DNA of 64,000 nucleotides from Amoebophrya sp. A120 (lineage: Eukaryota > Sar > Dinophyceae > Syndiniales > Amoebophryaceae): NCBI GenBank assembly GCA_905178155.1, contig CAJINV010000004.1, positions 11,205,655 to 11,269,654 on the forward strand. Reading direction: 5' to 3'. This document shows, one piece after another, positions 11,121 to 21,600 of the stretch. The notes beneath the pieces are model-generated. The model had not been told where the DNA came from and made no database searches. It saw only the letters and a program-made list of their open reading frames with translations. Positions within the stretch are counted from its first letter, which is position 1, and the number at the start of each line of letters is the position of its first letter. A program made the position numbers and the translations under genes.

Positions 11121-11972
11121 TTATTGGATATTCAGCTTCTTCACCCCATTAATCTTGTCCAGTTTGTTCACCTTTCCCGCCTTCAGTGCGGGTTTCAGCA
11201 ACTTGAAAACCTTTGCGGACAGCGAGAACCGTATCCCCCAGAAAAAGACCGACAGGTCATATTTGTAGTGCAAAAATAAATACACAGGAAAATCTGTCAT
11301 GGGCGAGGCCATAACATCCTGTTTAGGGCATGCAATACAGATTTTTTTGTCTATTTATTTTTGCATTACAAATATGACCTGTCGGTCTTTTTCTGGGGGA
11401 TAAACCGGCTGTTCCCCGTGTCCACAATGGCGCGCAATTCCCCTATGGGATTCTCAAACGTTACATTCTCAACTGTTACATCAATTTGTCATGCAAAGCT
11501 ACCTCAAGCCGCCAGATGCTCAAGCTGCTTCGCATGACAAATCTGCGAGGGGCTAGACAGCACCTAAATCTGTGCGGAACTTGTAATGCAAAAGGCGCAA
11601 ACTTCGCCCTTTCACTTTTGCCGTTCTTGCATTGCAAGTTCATGTAACAGTTGAGAATGTAACGTTTGAGAACGCCATATCCCCCACCTTCAGCTTCTGC
11701 TTGGTGGCCTTGCAGGCACCGGCCGAGCCCGACTACACTTCCTCGAACTCCAGCGACTTTTTCACGAAGCACTCGGGGTGCTGGTACGCCGTGACCAAGC
11801 GGCCCGCGACGAACGCCGGAACCCCGACCCGCATTGTGCCCTTCTTGATCGGCTTCCCGCAGCAGCGGCACGTGGACCGGTTGGTTTTTGCCTCTTCGAC
11901 CAAAACGGTCGGCCGGGCCTTCACCTCGGCGGAATAGATCACGTCGCCGTTGCCGTCAACGGGGAGAGACAT
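11121..11972 (-). CDS. Small PARP-type zinc-finger protein
   Basis: Exons 11680-11972, 11403-11443 and 11121-11231 are separated by a family C and a family D introner. The joined length is 435 nt, exactly 145 codons. A single PARP-type finger lies at about residues 30-70, with likely zinc ligands C35, C38, H65 and C68 (CRCCGKPI ... HPECF) and the typical KKGTMRVG strand. In PARP-family and related DNA-repair proteins this finger binds DNA breaks. Here it stands alone with a Lys-rich tail, so a DNA-binding or adaptor role is inferred. Codon 80 (11733-11735) is an in-frame TAG, yet coding sense clearly continues (ATKQKLKVG) and both downstream introners restore the same frame. Either 11709-11738 is a 30-nt GT-AG intron (phase 0), or the gene is damaged, or the base call is wrong. 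Confidence 0.7.
11232..11402. mobile_element. Introner element, family D (in zinc-finger gene)
   Basis: 171 bp with terminal inverted repeats of about 50 bp, ends TATCCCCCAGAAAAAGACC and GGTCTTTTTCTGGGGGATA. Flanked by AACCG (11227-11231 and 11403-11407). Excision joins TGNSR to FSLSA in frame. Confidence 0.92.
11444..11679. mobile_element. Introner element, family C (in zinc-finger gene)
   Basis: 236 bp, ends TATGGGATTCTCAAACG and CGTTTGAGAACGCCATA with subterminal TCAACTGTTACAT. Flanked by TCCCC (11439-11443 and 11680-11684). Excision joins KLKVG to ELRAI in frame. It lies 41 bp from the family D element. Confidence 0.92.
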
Positions 11973-12711
11973 CTTTTTGGCGCGATGTTTTTCGACTTGT
12001 GTCGTGGACGGAAAACGGATTACCAGATGAAATCCTGTATGTGTCGTTTGCGTAAAAAAACCTCCGGTGGTTGGAGCTCTTGTGAAAATAACAACCCCTC
12101 GTGGTGTCGACGATGAAGTAAACTGAGACTGGGTTCTTGCTGCAAAGCTCTGCGATACAAGACCGCTTTGCAAAGTTCGCGCGCGTTGTAAAACGTGATG
12201 AAAAATCTTGCCTATCAGAGATGGATCTAATAGCGCCGGGGGCTTGATACAAAGTCACTCCGTCGATTGGACGCCGGAGACGAGGCACTGACAACTGACT
12301 AGGTTTTCATTTTGCTTCTCGGGGACTAGTGTTAATTTCTTGTACAAAATGCAGCAGATTTATCGTAAGTTCAAGTTGCTTCTTCGAATATTCATATGCG
12401 ACTTGCAAGTGGACCGACTCCAACATTGATTTGCGCATCAGCGAGAAAAAAGACAAACCGATTATACTCGGCACTACTTCCGTCACTCTGACTCTACTTC
12501 ACAACCGATTTTCAATTCGATGAATACCAGCCTCTGCGCAACGTGAGGCGAGATCTTCTGTCCTAGTGATAGTCGGCGAGCTCTTACCATGTACGTTAGT
12601 TAGACTGTCATAAAATATGATCTGTGAACAGCGTCCAGGACCGATCAAGAAATCTTGAAAGAAAGGTAGGAGCTCCTCCGAGTGACAAAACACGTTCTAA
12701 CTCTAAGTAGC

Positions 12712-12810
12712 AACATGTTGCGTAGATTAAAGAAAAACTTTTCATCTTTTAATTACAAAAACCATCAATATGCTGTTCTCTTTTTCTTTCTTCCTTCGCT
12801 GTTCAAGAAC
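12712..12810. repeat. Duplicated 3'-end fragment of the 15.2-kb gene
   Basis: About 98 bp that match 15116-15213 in the same orientation. The copy includes the last 15 or so codons (EFLNSEGRKKKRTAY), the stop and the following A-rich region, but no upstream coding sequence, so it is a 3' gene fragment. Differences are concentrated after the stop codon. Confidence 0.8.
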
Positions 12811-13015
12811 TGCACTGCGTTGTGTTGGACCCACCATATGAACACGCGAAGGAATTCATAACTCGGCCAGTTTGCGTTGATTGATATTCCCCGAAAGACT
12901 GAGACTGTCGACAGTTTCAGAAAATGTTCAAAATTGTTCCATTCGAAATTTTCATTTCCTCGTGCGTTCTCGTGGTTGCTTCTCGAAAAAACATTTTCTC
13001 GCAGAAAAAACAGAC

Positions 13016-13056
13016 AGATTGTTTTTCAGCTTCAAAATTTCAGTGTGGCAACACAC
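13016..13056. repeat. 41-bp direct repeat, copy 1
   Basis: Reads AGATTGTTTTTCAGCTTC ... GTGTGGCAACACAC. Copy 2 is at 13290-13330 with two differences in the middle; spacing is 274 bp. Confidence 0.75.
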
Positions 13057-13289
13057 CGCTATACTTTTCAAAAATAGAAAAATAAAAATTAGTGTGCACT
13101 CAACACGCTAGTCTTTCGTTTCAGAATTTGTATACATGATCATGGTCGACTTTAGAGCTATGTAGTTTTGGATGCTGTTTCGAACCGTAAAATTGTACAT
13201 GTGTATTTGAGATCGATGCTGTTACTATGAGAGACCTTTCATGCACATGCTGTGAAAGGACGCACACTGGAATAACGTCGGTAGAAAAC

Positions 13290-13330
13290 AGATTGTTTTT
13301 CAGCTTCACAAGTTCAGTGTGGCAACACAC
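13290..13330. repeat. 41-bp direct repeat, copy 2
   Basis: Second copy of the repeat at 13016-13056. The function is unknown; it lies in the spacer downstream of the secreted-protein gene. Confidence 0.75.
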
Positions 13331-13707
13331 GTTGCCATCGATCTCTGCGATTGTTTCTTAAACGTAACCACTTCCTCCCAGAAGTTTTTTTTTCAAAAAT
13401 ACAAAACGCTGTTTGTAAAAAGCTAAATACGTTCCCGATTTTACTTTTTCGTGACAACTAACTTCTTCTACTCCTTTGCAGCACGACGATGTTTCTGTTT
13501 GTCGTACGTGTAGTGTTTCTTTTTACATCTCGTTTGCACAACACTACGAGTAATCCTCGCACGTGACAGACTTTCTCAACTAGCGACTCCCTGACATCGA
13601 CGTCTGCGTGTCGGTGTCTTTCAAAGATTGGCCCACATCCTCCCCGAACGATTGAGAAGAGCACTCCAAAGTAGGAGGAACCACGAGGACCACATCGAGA
13701 CCACAGG

Positions 13708-14598
13708 TCAACAAGACCAGTTCGCGGAACTTGTCCGTTGCTGTATTTCGAACGCGAGAGAGATCAGGTTCTCCTGATCCGCGGCCCCGATTCTTCCACA
13801 CACAACGAGGCTCGGCGCATTGGGCAGAAGCACTATGTTGTCGTCATTCCATTTCCAGCCTGCTAGCTTGTCCAAGTCGTCGCGCGAAAGCGGCACACGC
13901 TTTGTGAATATGCGAAACTTACCGAAGCCCCTATCATATCTCCGGCCCAGAAGGTCGAGCAGAAGAAGCGTTGAAAACACGCTGTTCGGGTCATCGTCAA
14001 TGTGGTCGCGTAGTTCGTCAAAAAAAACGGCTTCAAAAGGATGCACTGGCTCGCGCAGCAGTGCGTTTTCCAATAGATGCAGAAAATGCCGAAAGCTGTC
14101 ACCTAGGGCCTGTGGCGTAACTCCATCGGGGATCCACATGGTGATGTCCGGGTGGGTCCTCAAGACCTCGGGCTCGACGTAGGATAACAGCTCCGTCGCG
14201 AAACCCACCTTCGGGAGGGTGCTCGAAACCACAGGACCGCGAAAGAGGCGACTAGCGCCGCGAATGGGGTGCGCCTGCTGCAGCACGGGGTGACGCCGCA
14301 GCAGTTGGTAAAACCGTTTCCAGGAGTGTTCCTTCAGACGCTCAAACTTTGCATAGAGTTCTCGGTCCTTTGCTTCCGTACCGAGCTCCCCAAATTGGCC
14401 CCCTGCCGGCTGTCCGGTCAACACGGCGTCAAAAATGGCGTGCAGCGGAAACTCATCCCATAGATAGGAACAAACATGGGCCGTGACAGGTTCATCACAG
14501 TGGTTTAAAGCAGCACCAGGGTCTGGGTCAGGAACCGAGGCAAAGGACGAGCCAGTGAGACAGAAAACGCCGAAGAGCAGCGATCGCACAAACATCAT
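13708..14598 (-). CDS. Secreted protein of unknown function
   Basis: A single uninterrupted frame of 296 codons starting with two ATGs. Residues 1-20 (MMFVRSLLFGVFCLTGSSFA) form a clear signal peptide with likely cleavage after the Ala. The mature part is mixed alpha/beta in character, with few low-complexity tracts, two early Cys (CDEP, HVCSY) and acidic and aromatic patches. No family was recognised. Unlike most long genes here it has no introner. Spacers with partial repeats flank it on both sides, so its surroundings have been rearranged. In a parasite such a protein could be exported, but that is speculation. Confidence 0.7.
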   Translation of the reverse strand: MMFVRSLLFGVFCLTGSSFASVPDPDPGAALNHCDEPVTAHVCSYLWDEFPLHAIFDAVLTGQPAGGQFGELGTEAKDRELYAKFERLKEHSWKRFYQLLRRHPVLQQAHPIRGASRLFRGPVVSSTLPKVGFATELLSYVEPEVLRTHPDITMWIPDGVTPQALGDSFRHFLHLLENALLREPVHPFEAVFFDELRDHIDDDPNSVFSTLLLLDLLGRRYDRGFGKFRIFTKRVPLSRDDLDKLAGWKWNDDNIVLLPNAPSLVVCGRIGAADQENLISLAFEIQQRTSSANWSC

Positions 14599-15167
14599 TG
14601 TGTGCGCTTTGATGCTAGAAAGGTTGGTGATGGTGCGTTCTGTCTCGTCAGTGCTGTTCGTGAAAAGTTAATGATAAAATTTTAGTAAGTACTATAAAAT
14701 AGAGCGATCGATGTTGGTACAAGTATAGCGCTTTGCTTTACTTAACTAAGGTTATGGAGCAAAAGTTCAGCAACATAGCACGAGTGTAATATTAACCTGC
14801 AAAAGTATTTTGATGAAAGCAACGCACTTAATAATTTCAGAGCGGCAGGATGAGCATCAAAAATTTCTAGTGTGTAGCAGGAAGCATTTTTCGCTATGCG
14901 ATGATCGTTATGGGATGATCGTCCGTAGACTGCTACCATTCTCGCCGGAACCACGATGTCCGGCGGTCCATTCTGATCTTTTCTTTGCTCGTGTCATGAT
15001 GTGTGACCGAGGTTCTGATCTCTCTCTTGTGATCTCGAGCAGCATTTTCTGTTCCTGAAAACCCGAGCCGTAGCCGGTTTTCTTTCCATTCTTGCCTGTG
15101 GTTTGGCCGGAGGGCAACATGCTGGATCAAAGAAAAACTTTTCATGTTTTATTTAATACACGAACCA
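14599..15167. other. Intergenic spacer
   Basis: No supported gene. The right end (15116-15167) belongs to the 3' region shared with the duplicate fragment at 12712-12810. Confidence 0.5.
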
Positions 15168-15458
15168 TCAATATGCTGTTCTCTTTTTCTTTCTTCCTTC
15201 GCTGTTCAAGAACTCTTTCCGTTCTTGCTTGATCTTTTGTATCACCGGACAGGTACCCTCCCACGGAACTTTCCTCCGAATTTTCACTGCTTTCTCCTGC
15301 ATGGCGGTTAATTCGCTGCTCCAGTCGTCCTGCCACTCCCACCCGTGCTGCCTCGTTAGTAGTGACTGGCTGGTCAGAGGCGCCTGGATGCGATGTCCGC
15401 GACCCGGTGCGCGGGCAAAAAAACGCCGCTGTGTCGCGTTCACGGCGAGGTTCTGCAT
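15168..15458 (-). CDS. Small basic protein, possibly mitochondrial
   Basis: An uninterrupted 96-codon frame from ATG 15456-15458. The N-terminus is Arg/Ala-rich with no acidic residue for about 30 positions (MQNLAVNATQRRFFARAPGR), as in mitochondrial presequences. The middle holds a Trp-rich stretch (HGWEWQDDW) and the tail is Lys/Arg-rich, a profile typical of small mitochondrial ribosomal or assembly proteins. No specific family was recognised. Its 3' end and downstream region are duplicated at 12712-12810, which shows that this piece has been copied as DNA or as cDNA. Confidence 0.5.
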   Translation of the reverse strand: MQNLAVNATQRRFFARAPGRGHRIQAPLTSQSLLTRQHGWEWQDDWSSELTAMQEKAVKIRRKVPWEGTCPVIQKIKQERKEFLNSEGRKKKRTAY

Positions 15459-16074
15459 GGGTTTTCAGTTGCGGAGGTTCTAATCAGAATTTCGTTGCTC
15501 CTCCTGATGCTCAAGGCCTAACTCCTGATGCTGGCGAGCAACAGGCACTGACATTGTAGACATCTCGCTCTCGTCCATCCTAGCGTCACACATGCACTGG
15601 ACACACGGACAGAGGCAGCCAGCTACCTCAATGCTCATCAACTCTGCGTGAAGAAAAAAAAGATCAAGGGCTGTATTGTCGTTTCTCTATTTTTTCTTAT
15701 GGGGCTCCTGTCCAGAAATTGGCACGAAGAAGAGAAAACGAAGCTGAGCATATCTGTACGACGAACACATCCGCACAATATGACTTTCGTATATGGTCGT
15801 TCACTTCCATGCTCCCAGGCGGTTTTGTTCATGGGACTTCCTAACGTGAAGCGCGGCTGAGTTAACGCCAACACATGAAACTCCGTAGTTTCTATTTTTC
15901 TGCGCAGGGCGCCACAGCATCTTCCTGCTTCTAGTCCTACACTTAATCTTTCTCGTCCTCAAAGAAAATGTAAAGGTAAAGGAACAGCTACAGCGCCACT
16001 CATGAATGAAAAGGGGTTGACTTCCAGAATCATGCGCCATCAAGATGTGAAACTACGATCCATGCCGTCTGCTA
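15459..16074. other. Intergenic spacer
   Basis: About 0.6 kb between the small gene and the stop of the HMCES gene. Nothing supportable was seen on either strand. Confidence 0.5.
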
Positions 16075-17701
16075 CTATTCAGTCTTTTGTTTCTTTTCAT
16101 CTGATGGCAATGCCACTCCCTCCTCCATTTTCACTTCCGCTTTAGCTGCTTCGCGTTTGTTTGAAGCCGCGCCAGCTTCCGACGATGTTGTAGCGCCACC
16201 AGTCGGCCCCGAAACCTCCTTTTGCTTCTCGCCGCTCTCCTGTACCGGAGGTTCCTGCTTCACAGGCTGCTTCGGTTTCAAGAACCGGCCGAAATTTTTC
16301 TCGAACTGTTTCTTGTCGTAGTCCCCGGAGGGCAGAATGCAGTCCGGCGTTTCGTTTTTGCTGTTGCCCACAAGCCATGAACTGCAAAAGTATGAGTATC
16401 GTACTAGTGGTAATTGCAATACAAATTCGCTCAGCATCACAAATGGAGTTTGTCATGCTGACATGCCTTGGGAACGAGATTTTTTGTAATGCATGACTGC
16501 AATTACTACGAGTACGATACTTTTGCACAGGATACAAGCTTGTTCACCTCGAAGATCTCTAACTTCAACGGCCCGCTCCGGTATCAAAAGTAAAAATGTC
16601 TGGGTCTGGAAACTTGTGATGCTGGGTGGCGTGATGTCATGATGAGGCTACAAATGCTGGCTCAGCATGACAAATTTCTAAGCTCCTAGGTGTTGCCTAT
16701 TCTGCATGACAAACTGCGGCTCTGCAGCACAGAAAAACGGAGCTCTTGGGTAACGTGCATGACAGATTTAAGAGTCATGCCAGACAAGCATGACAAACAT
16801 GAATTCTTCCAGACCCAGACATTTTTACGGTTGATATCCGGTTCGCCTGCTCGATTTCTTGCAGCAGCGCCGCGAAGGGGGTTTTGTCGTCGTGCAGCCA
16901 CTTCGCCGCCAGCTCCTTTGACGTGATCATCAGCGGAATCCGGTCGTGGATGGGGAACAGCCCGGAGTTTTGCGGCGTCGCGGTCGTCACGATCGACACG
17001 GATTCGAGGGGCTGCTGCACGCTGTACCCCGGCCCCGACCACCGGTCGTGAATGCCGCACACGAGGAGAGGGAAGTTCTTCCCATTGTTCAGCTCTTTAA
17101 ACTGCTTCGACGAGGACGAATTTGAAATTTTTTGCGGTTGGTTCACATGGGTAGAAGAACTCGTCCCAGTTGATTGCGTAATCTCTCCTGCAGTTTCGTG
17201 ATCGCCGTGATCATCCTGAACGGAAAATCCGGGGTAGTTTTTTGCCATCTGCACGTACCTGGGTCGTTTTTCCTTGCCCCACTCGAAAAAGCCCTGCAGA
17301 ACCACGATGCAGCGGCTTTTGCTCTTCAGCAGCCGGTTCCACATGCCGCTCGCCAGTAACTTGTCCGAGCGGCTGTTGAACGTGAATTTCTGTGGTTCTT
17401 CCCTGGCGAAGGCTGGCACCAAACCCCACCGCATGCCCGAAAGGACGACGGATTTATGGTCAACAAAAGCTGGGGCACCAGCACCAGGTGTGCCCTGCTC
17501 TTTGGAAGTAGAAGTAGACCCGGCGCCGGCCTCCTCCGCGGACACAGTGATGGTGTGAATGACCGGGACGCAGACGGACTTGTCGTAGGGACAGAGGTTG
17601 TACTTCTTCGTCACTTTTTCCTCTTGTCTCCGCCACTTAGAAGTGCCCGCGATCTTGTGCAAGCAAGCTTTCTCCGTGATCACGGCGCAACGACCACACA
17701 T
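16075..17701 (-). CDS. HMCES: HMCES/SRAP abasic-site protein
   Basis: Exons 16837-17701, 16535-16581 and 16075-16375; the joined length is 1203 nt, exactly 401 codons. The N-terminus MCGRC exposes Cys2 after Met removal. This is the residue that forms the thiazolidine crosslink with abasic sites in SRAP proteins (YedK, human HMCES). The other conserved active-site residues are present: N109 (TFNSRSDK), E140 (GFFEW) and H252 (IHDRIP), plus the RWGLVP strand. The family shields abasic sites in single-stranded DNA at replication forks. Two Ser/Thr/Gly-rich insertions (about 55-80 and 165-205) make it longer than YedK. The tail after about residue 300 is Lys/Glu/Pro-rich and disordered. The two introners, families A and B, flank a 47-bp exon in the C-terminal part of the fold. 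A standard GT-AG intron was not seen. Confidence 0.93.
16376..16534. mobile_element. Introner element, family B (in HMCES gene)
   Basis: 159 bp, left end CATGAACTGCAAAAGTATG (C instead of the usual first T), right end CTTTTGCACAGGATA. Flanked by CAAGC (16371-16375 and 16535-16539). Excision joins VNKL to VGNSK in frame. Confidence 0.9.
16582..16836. mobile_element. Introner element, family A (in HMCES gene)
   Basis: 255 bp, ends TATCAAAAGTAAAAATG and ACATTTTTACGGTTGATA around the core TGTCTGGGTCTGG. Flanked by TCCGG (16577-16581 and 16837-16841). Excision joins EQANR to SGPLK. The interior is diverged from other family A copies, which suggests greater age. Confidence 0.92.
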
Positions 17702-17886
17702 TTTCTATTTTTGCTAGTTGTAATTCGGGTAAGGATATTCCGGAGATACTCGTTGTACTCGCGTATGACAATGAGGATGAATGTAGTTGCTTTGGGTCGA
17801 GAGGACGGTGAGAAAAAGTGGTGGTAGTTCTTAGGAGGAGTCAAACAGATAAAATATGCGGGGGAGATAAGTCTAAGTTCGTTCCT

Positions 17887-18150
17887 CTACCGGAGTTCAT
17901 CAAACAAGGACATCACAAGGCGGTCGGGTAAAAATCGACCTCTAGTTAATAGTGCGTGCGCTACGATTTCCTTCCAGTTCCATCGGCCTGCGCGCAAAAA
18001 TGCTGCAACACTCATCGGCTCAAGAACGTCGGGCGAAAGCAGGCATAGATGCCTGCTGATCAGATGCAGATCCTTTTCATTCTGTACGACAAAAAATGCC
18101 ATCTTCATCGAGGCAATTCCGACAGAAGATCTACCTTTCGTAGTTATCAT
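17887..18150 (-). CDS. Possible small protein
   Basis: An 87-codon frame from ATG 18148-18150 with protein-like composition (segments FLRAGRWNWKEIVAHALL and RLVMSLFDELR suggest helices) on the same strand as its neighbours. There is no recognised family, signal peptide or splice partner. It lies in AT-richer sequence between the HMCES and kinesin genes, so it may be chance. Confidence 0.3.
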   Translation of the reverse strand: MITTKGRSSVGIASMKMAFFVVQNEKDLHLISRHLCLLSPDVLEPMSVAAFLRAGRWNWKEIVAHALLTRGRFLPDRLVMSLFDELR

Positions 18151-18605
18151 GCGGCAGTGAAATGACCTTTTTCATCTGGTGTCAACCAGCACACAGCGTT
18201 TGCTTCTTGGGAACACTTTTTGTGGGCAACGAAACAGAAGCGAATTTCATCGCAATCGACAGGAGGACGACCGTAGCTTTATCGTGTAAGAGAAATGGGA
18301 ATGGCTTGAAAAATCGATCTCTTCGAGAAATCTTATGAAGCACCATGCGCGCCATCCGCCAAATAAGTAGACACAATTGCCACACCCTACATGAAGAAAA
18401 AACAACATGAAAAAAGAACGGGGTGCAGCACATAAGCAGAAAAATGAAATGAAAAAAAACGCTTTCAAGTTCAACATGGTGTATGTGTAGCTGAAAAAGA
18501 ATTGCTAGTATTGCGCACTTGCTACTGGAGCAACGGGTCGCTCCTCATGCGGAATCAAGAACGACAGCACAGCGGGATATTTCTCAGTGCTTCCTCTGCA
18601 ACAAG
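18151..18605. other. Intergenic spacer
   Basis: About 450 bp with no supported feature. Confidence 0.5.
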
Positions 18606-21600
18606 CTATGCGTTCCCCGACTTCGCGAGCGCTTCTGCGAGTAGTTCGTTCAATGTGGCAATCTGCTGTTCGTGCTGCTGGTATTTTGATTCCATTTCTT
18701 GTTGCTCCATCTGCCGGATGTTCTCCAGGTCCTCCTTAAACTGTCTCCGCATGCTGTTTTTCTCTTCCTCAAACGCTTTGCGCAGCTCCATCTTGTCGTT
18801 CTCGGCGTTTTTCATGAACGCGTCCTTCTCCACGGCGTCTTTCTTTTTCAGGTCGGACAACCTTTTCTCTAGTTCCTCCTTCAAGCTGTCTTTTTCGGAT
18901 TTGAACCGGTCCAGCATCTTCTGTTTTTCCTCCACGAATTGCTGCTGTTGCTGCTTCAACTTTTTTTCCTGTTCGGCCGACTGCTTGCTATTGCTCGCGT
19001 TCTGCTTCTCCTTGGTGGCCTGGTCCAGTTTCAGCTTGGTCAGCTCCTCCTGCAGGGTCGCCACCTGTGCCTTCACTTTGGCATTTTCCTTCAACAACTG
19101 CATTTCGGACATCTGGCCCGCGGCGTTGGAGATTTTGTTCTCCTCTATCTCCTCCTGCTTCTTCAGAGCGAGCTCCCGTTCCAGCTTCACCCGCTTCTTC
19201 TCCGACTCGTCGCGGTCGGTCTTCGCTTGCTTCGCCTTCTCCTTGTAGCCCACTGTTATATTGGAAAATGAAAAGTTTGGGAGTTAGAATCAGAATCAGA
19301 ATTCACCTTGATACAGTACTGGACCAGGACCGCCGTGTCGTCTCATCAAATCCTCCTCCTCCGCGTTCTATTCTTGGAATAATCAGTAGAAAAAAATCAT
19401 GCATATAATTCTGTACTTAAACTTGAAACCGATGCGCACCACTGAAAAAAAAAATCGAGGCGCATGCGAGTGGCAAAATCGCGAAAGAATAAACCGAAAC
19501 TCGTCATCAAGATGAAAGACTCAGCATCAGCTGTACTAATAAATAAAAACGTACCAATCTCCTTCTTTAGCTGTTCAATCTCCATTAATTTTTCTTCTTC
19601 CTTCTCCCGCATCCAAAATTCCATCTCTACCGGGCCTGCCTCCACCCAGTATTGTGAGGAAAAATCCCCCCTCCCCATATCGAAAGCGGAATGTGTGTTG
19701 CTGTATTTGAGTACGCAAATCATATCTGTCTTGCTGGAGAGGACTGCAGACCCATATCAAGCCTGAGCAGAGAGGCTTTGACTTAGGCGCATAGCATGAA
19801 AAGCGTCCGTGGTGTTGGCTCAACAGCATCACAAACCGCCTCCATAATGGGACGGAAGCTGCTGCCCTTGTCTTCTTGCAACACAAACGTGATTTGTGAC
19901 CTCAAATCAGCAACACAAATTTTCGAAAACCTACCTCTTCAATATGGGGAGGGGGGATTTTTCCTTTTGATACCCAAGGATCCTCCTTTAAATCCACAAA
20001 AAAGCTGACCCCCGACATCCAGTTGTGGTAGATGTCCCGCATCATGTCCAACCGTATGGAAGCGTCAGGTTTGAAATCGTCAAAGTTGAAATAACTTGCA
20101 ATGCATAAAATGCATGGCCCGAGGTGCGTGCGTTGCAGAGCAGGCAAGTGAGGCCGATTGTAAGCCTGTTTGGGGTTACAGCGTGAGCTGCTAAAGTAGC
20201 ATGAGAAAATCGCTCTTCTTTGCCTAAACAGCATGACAAACTGGATTTAGGGACCACCGAAATTTGTCATGCTTAACAGACTGCGCAGCTAAAGCCCGGG
20301 GGGTGCGGGGTCCGAGGGGTGCACAATGCACTGCCCGGAACACCCGAACATGCCCCGCGACCGAAATTTGTCATGCGCCACTTGGAAACTGGGTTCCAAC
20401 TGGCATCCATTTTATGCATAACAAATTATTTCAACTTTGTCGATTTCAACTCTGACACATCCATAAACCGGCCCAAAAATTTCGTGATCGACCAAACGAA
20501 CAGCACCTCGCAGTCCTGAACCGGGTGGTTCTCCGGGTGCTTGTGGATCTCCTCGTCGTACTCCTGGAGGTGCGACTGCTGCAGAATGTGCCCCTTCGCG
20601 AAGTGTATCCGGTGCCGGATGGCCCCCCACTTCTTCTGCGCCGGCGTGAGCATGCGGACCACCCGCACCATCAGCTGCGGCATGTAGTGCGAGGTGGCGT
20701 ACCCTGTAAAAAGCAGGGGACTGCTCGTGTCTAGCTCGAACTTCAGGTTGTCCTGCGGCCGCACCGCGGTCGTGATCTCGTTGGCCTCGTCCACCAAGTG
20801 CTTGGTCTTCTTCGCCTCGTACAAAAAGGAATACACCCGCGGCTCGTTGTCAATCGACAACGACCGCAGCTGGGCCAGGTAGCTCTTGGCGAGAAAGATT
20901 TCGGTGTTGTCCGCCAGGGTCTCGCCCCCGAGCAGTATCAAATGCAAAAGTGTCTGGGTCTGGAAGAGTCATGCTGTTTTTGCATGACGCAGAAGGTCTG
21001 GCGTGGAAGCTCTAGCATCACAGGTTTCGAGAAGCTTCCGCAATGCCGGATCCGCATGACAAATCCCCCACTTTGGTGACAGAAAGTGGGCAGCTTTTGC
21101 TACCTATGCATGAGAGATTTTTCTGTGTTCTGAAATGCGCATCACAAGTTGCATCCTTCCAGACCCAGACATTTTTGCAGCTGATAAGCAGGTCCCGGAT
21201 GCATTTTTCCAGCGAGGCCTGTGAGTTGTACTTGCTGCGCCTATGCCGGGGCGTGACCAGCCCCGTGGACCCGCGCTCGTGCAGCTCCTTGTCGTCCTCG
21301 GCGGAGTCCACGTAGCACCGGAAGATGTACGCCCGGCCGAGGATCACCTTGTCGCCCTGCAGCAGCGCGTGGGGCTTGCCGACCTCCAAGGTTTCGTTGT
21401 TCACCATCACCTGCCCGTCGCTGCTCAGCCGCGTCACGGTCAGTGTGTGGGACTCCTGTTTCTGCAGGCTGAAGGACCCCCGGATGTCCTCTGGCTTCTC
21501 CATTATAGCCACCTCGTCCACCTCCAGCGCGCTCGGGTACGCGCGGCCGCCGAACCGGCTGCCGGTCGTGGTCGTGGTCCCGGTTTTGTCGTCGAGGTCC

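Larger units (their letters stand above)
11973..13707. other. Intergenic spacer with short repeats
   Basis: AT-rich spacer without a supported gene. It contains a fragment of about 98 bp (12712-12810) copied from the 3' end of the gene at 15168-15458, and a direct repeat of about 41 bp (13016-13056 and 13290-13330). Confidence 0.5.

Noticed and set aside
11733-11735. Reassignment of TAG as a sense codon.
   Set aside because: TAG ends the kinesin and HMCES genes, TAA the kinase gene and TGA the giant membrane protein gene, and the longest frames have no internal stops, so the standard code holds here.
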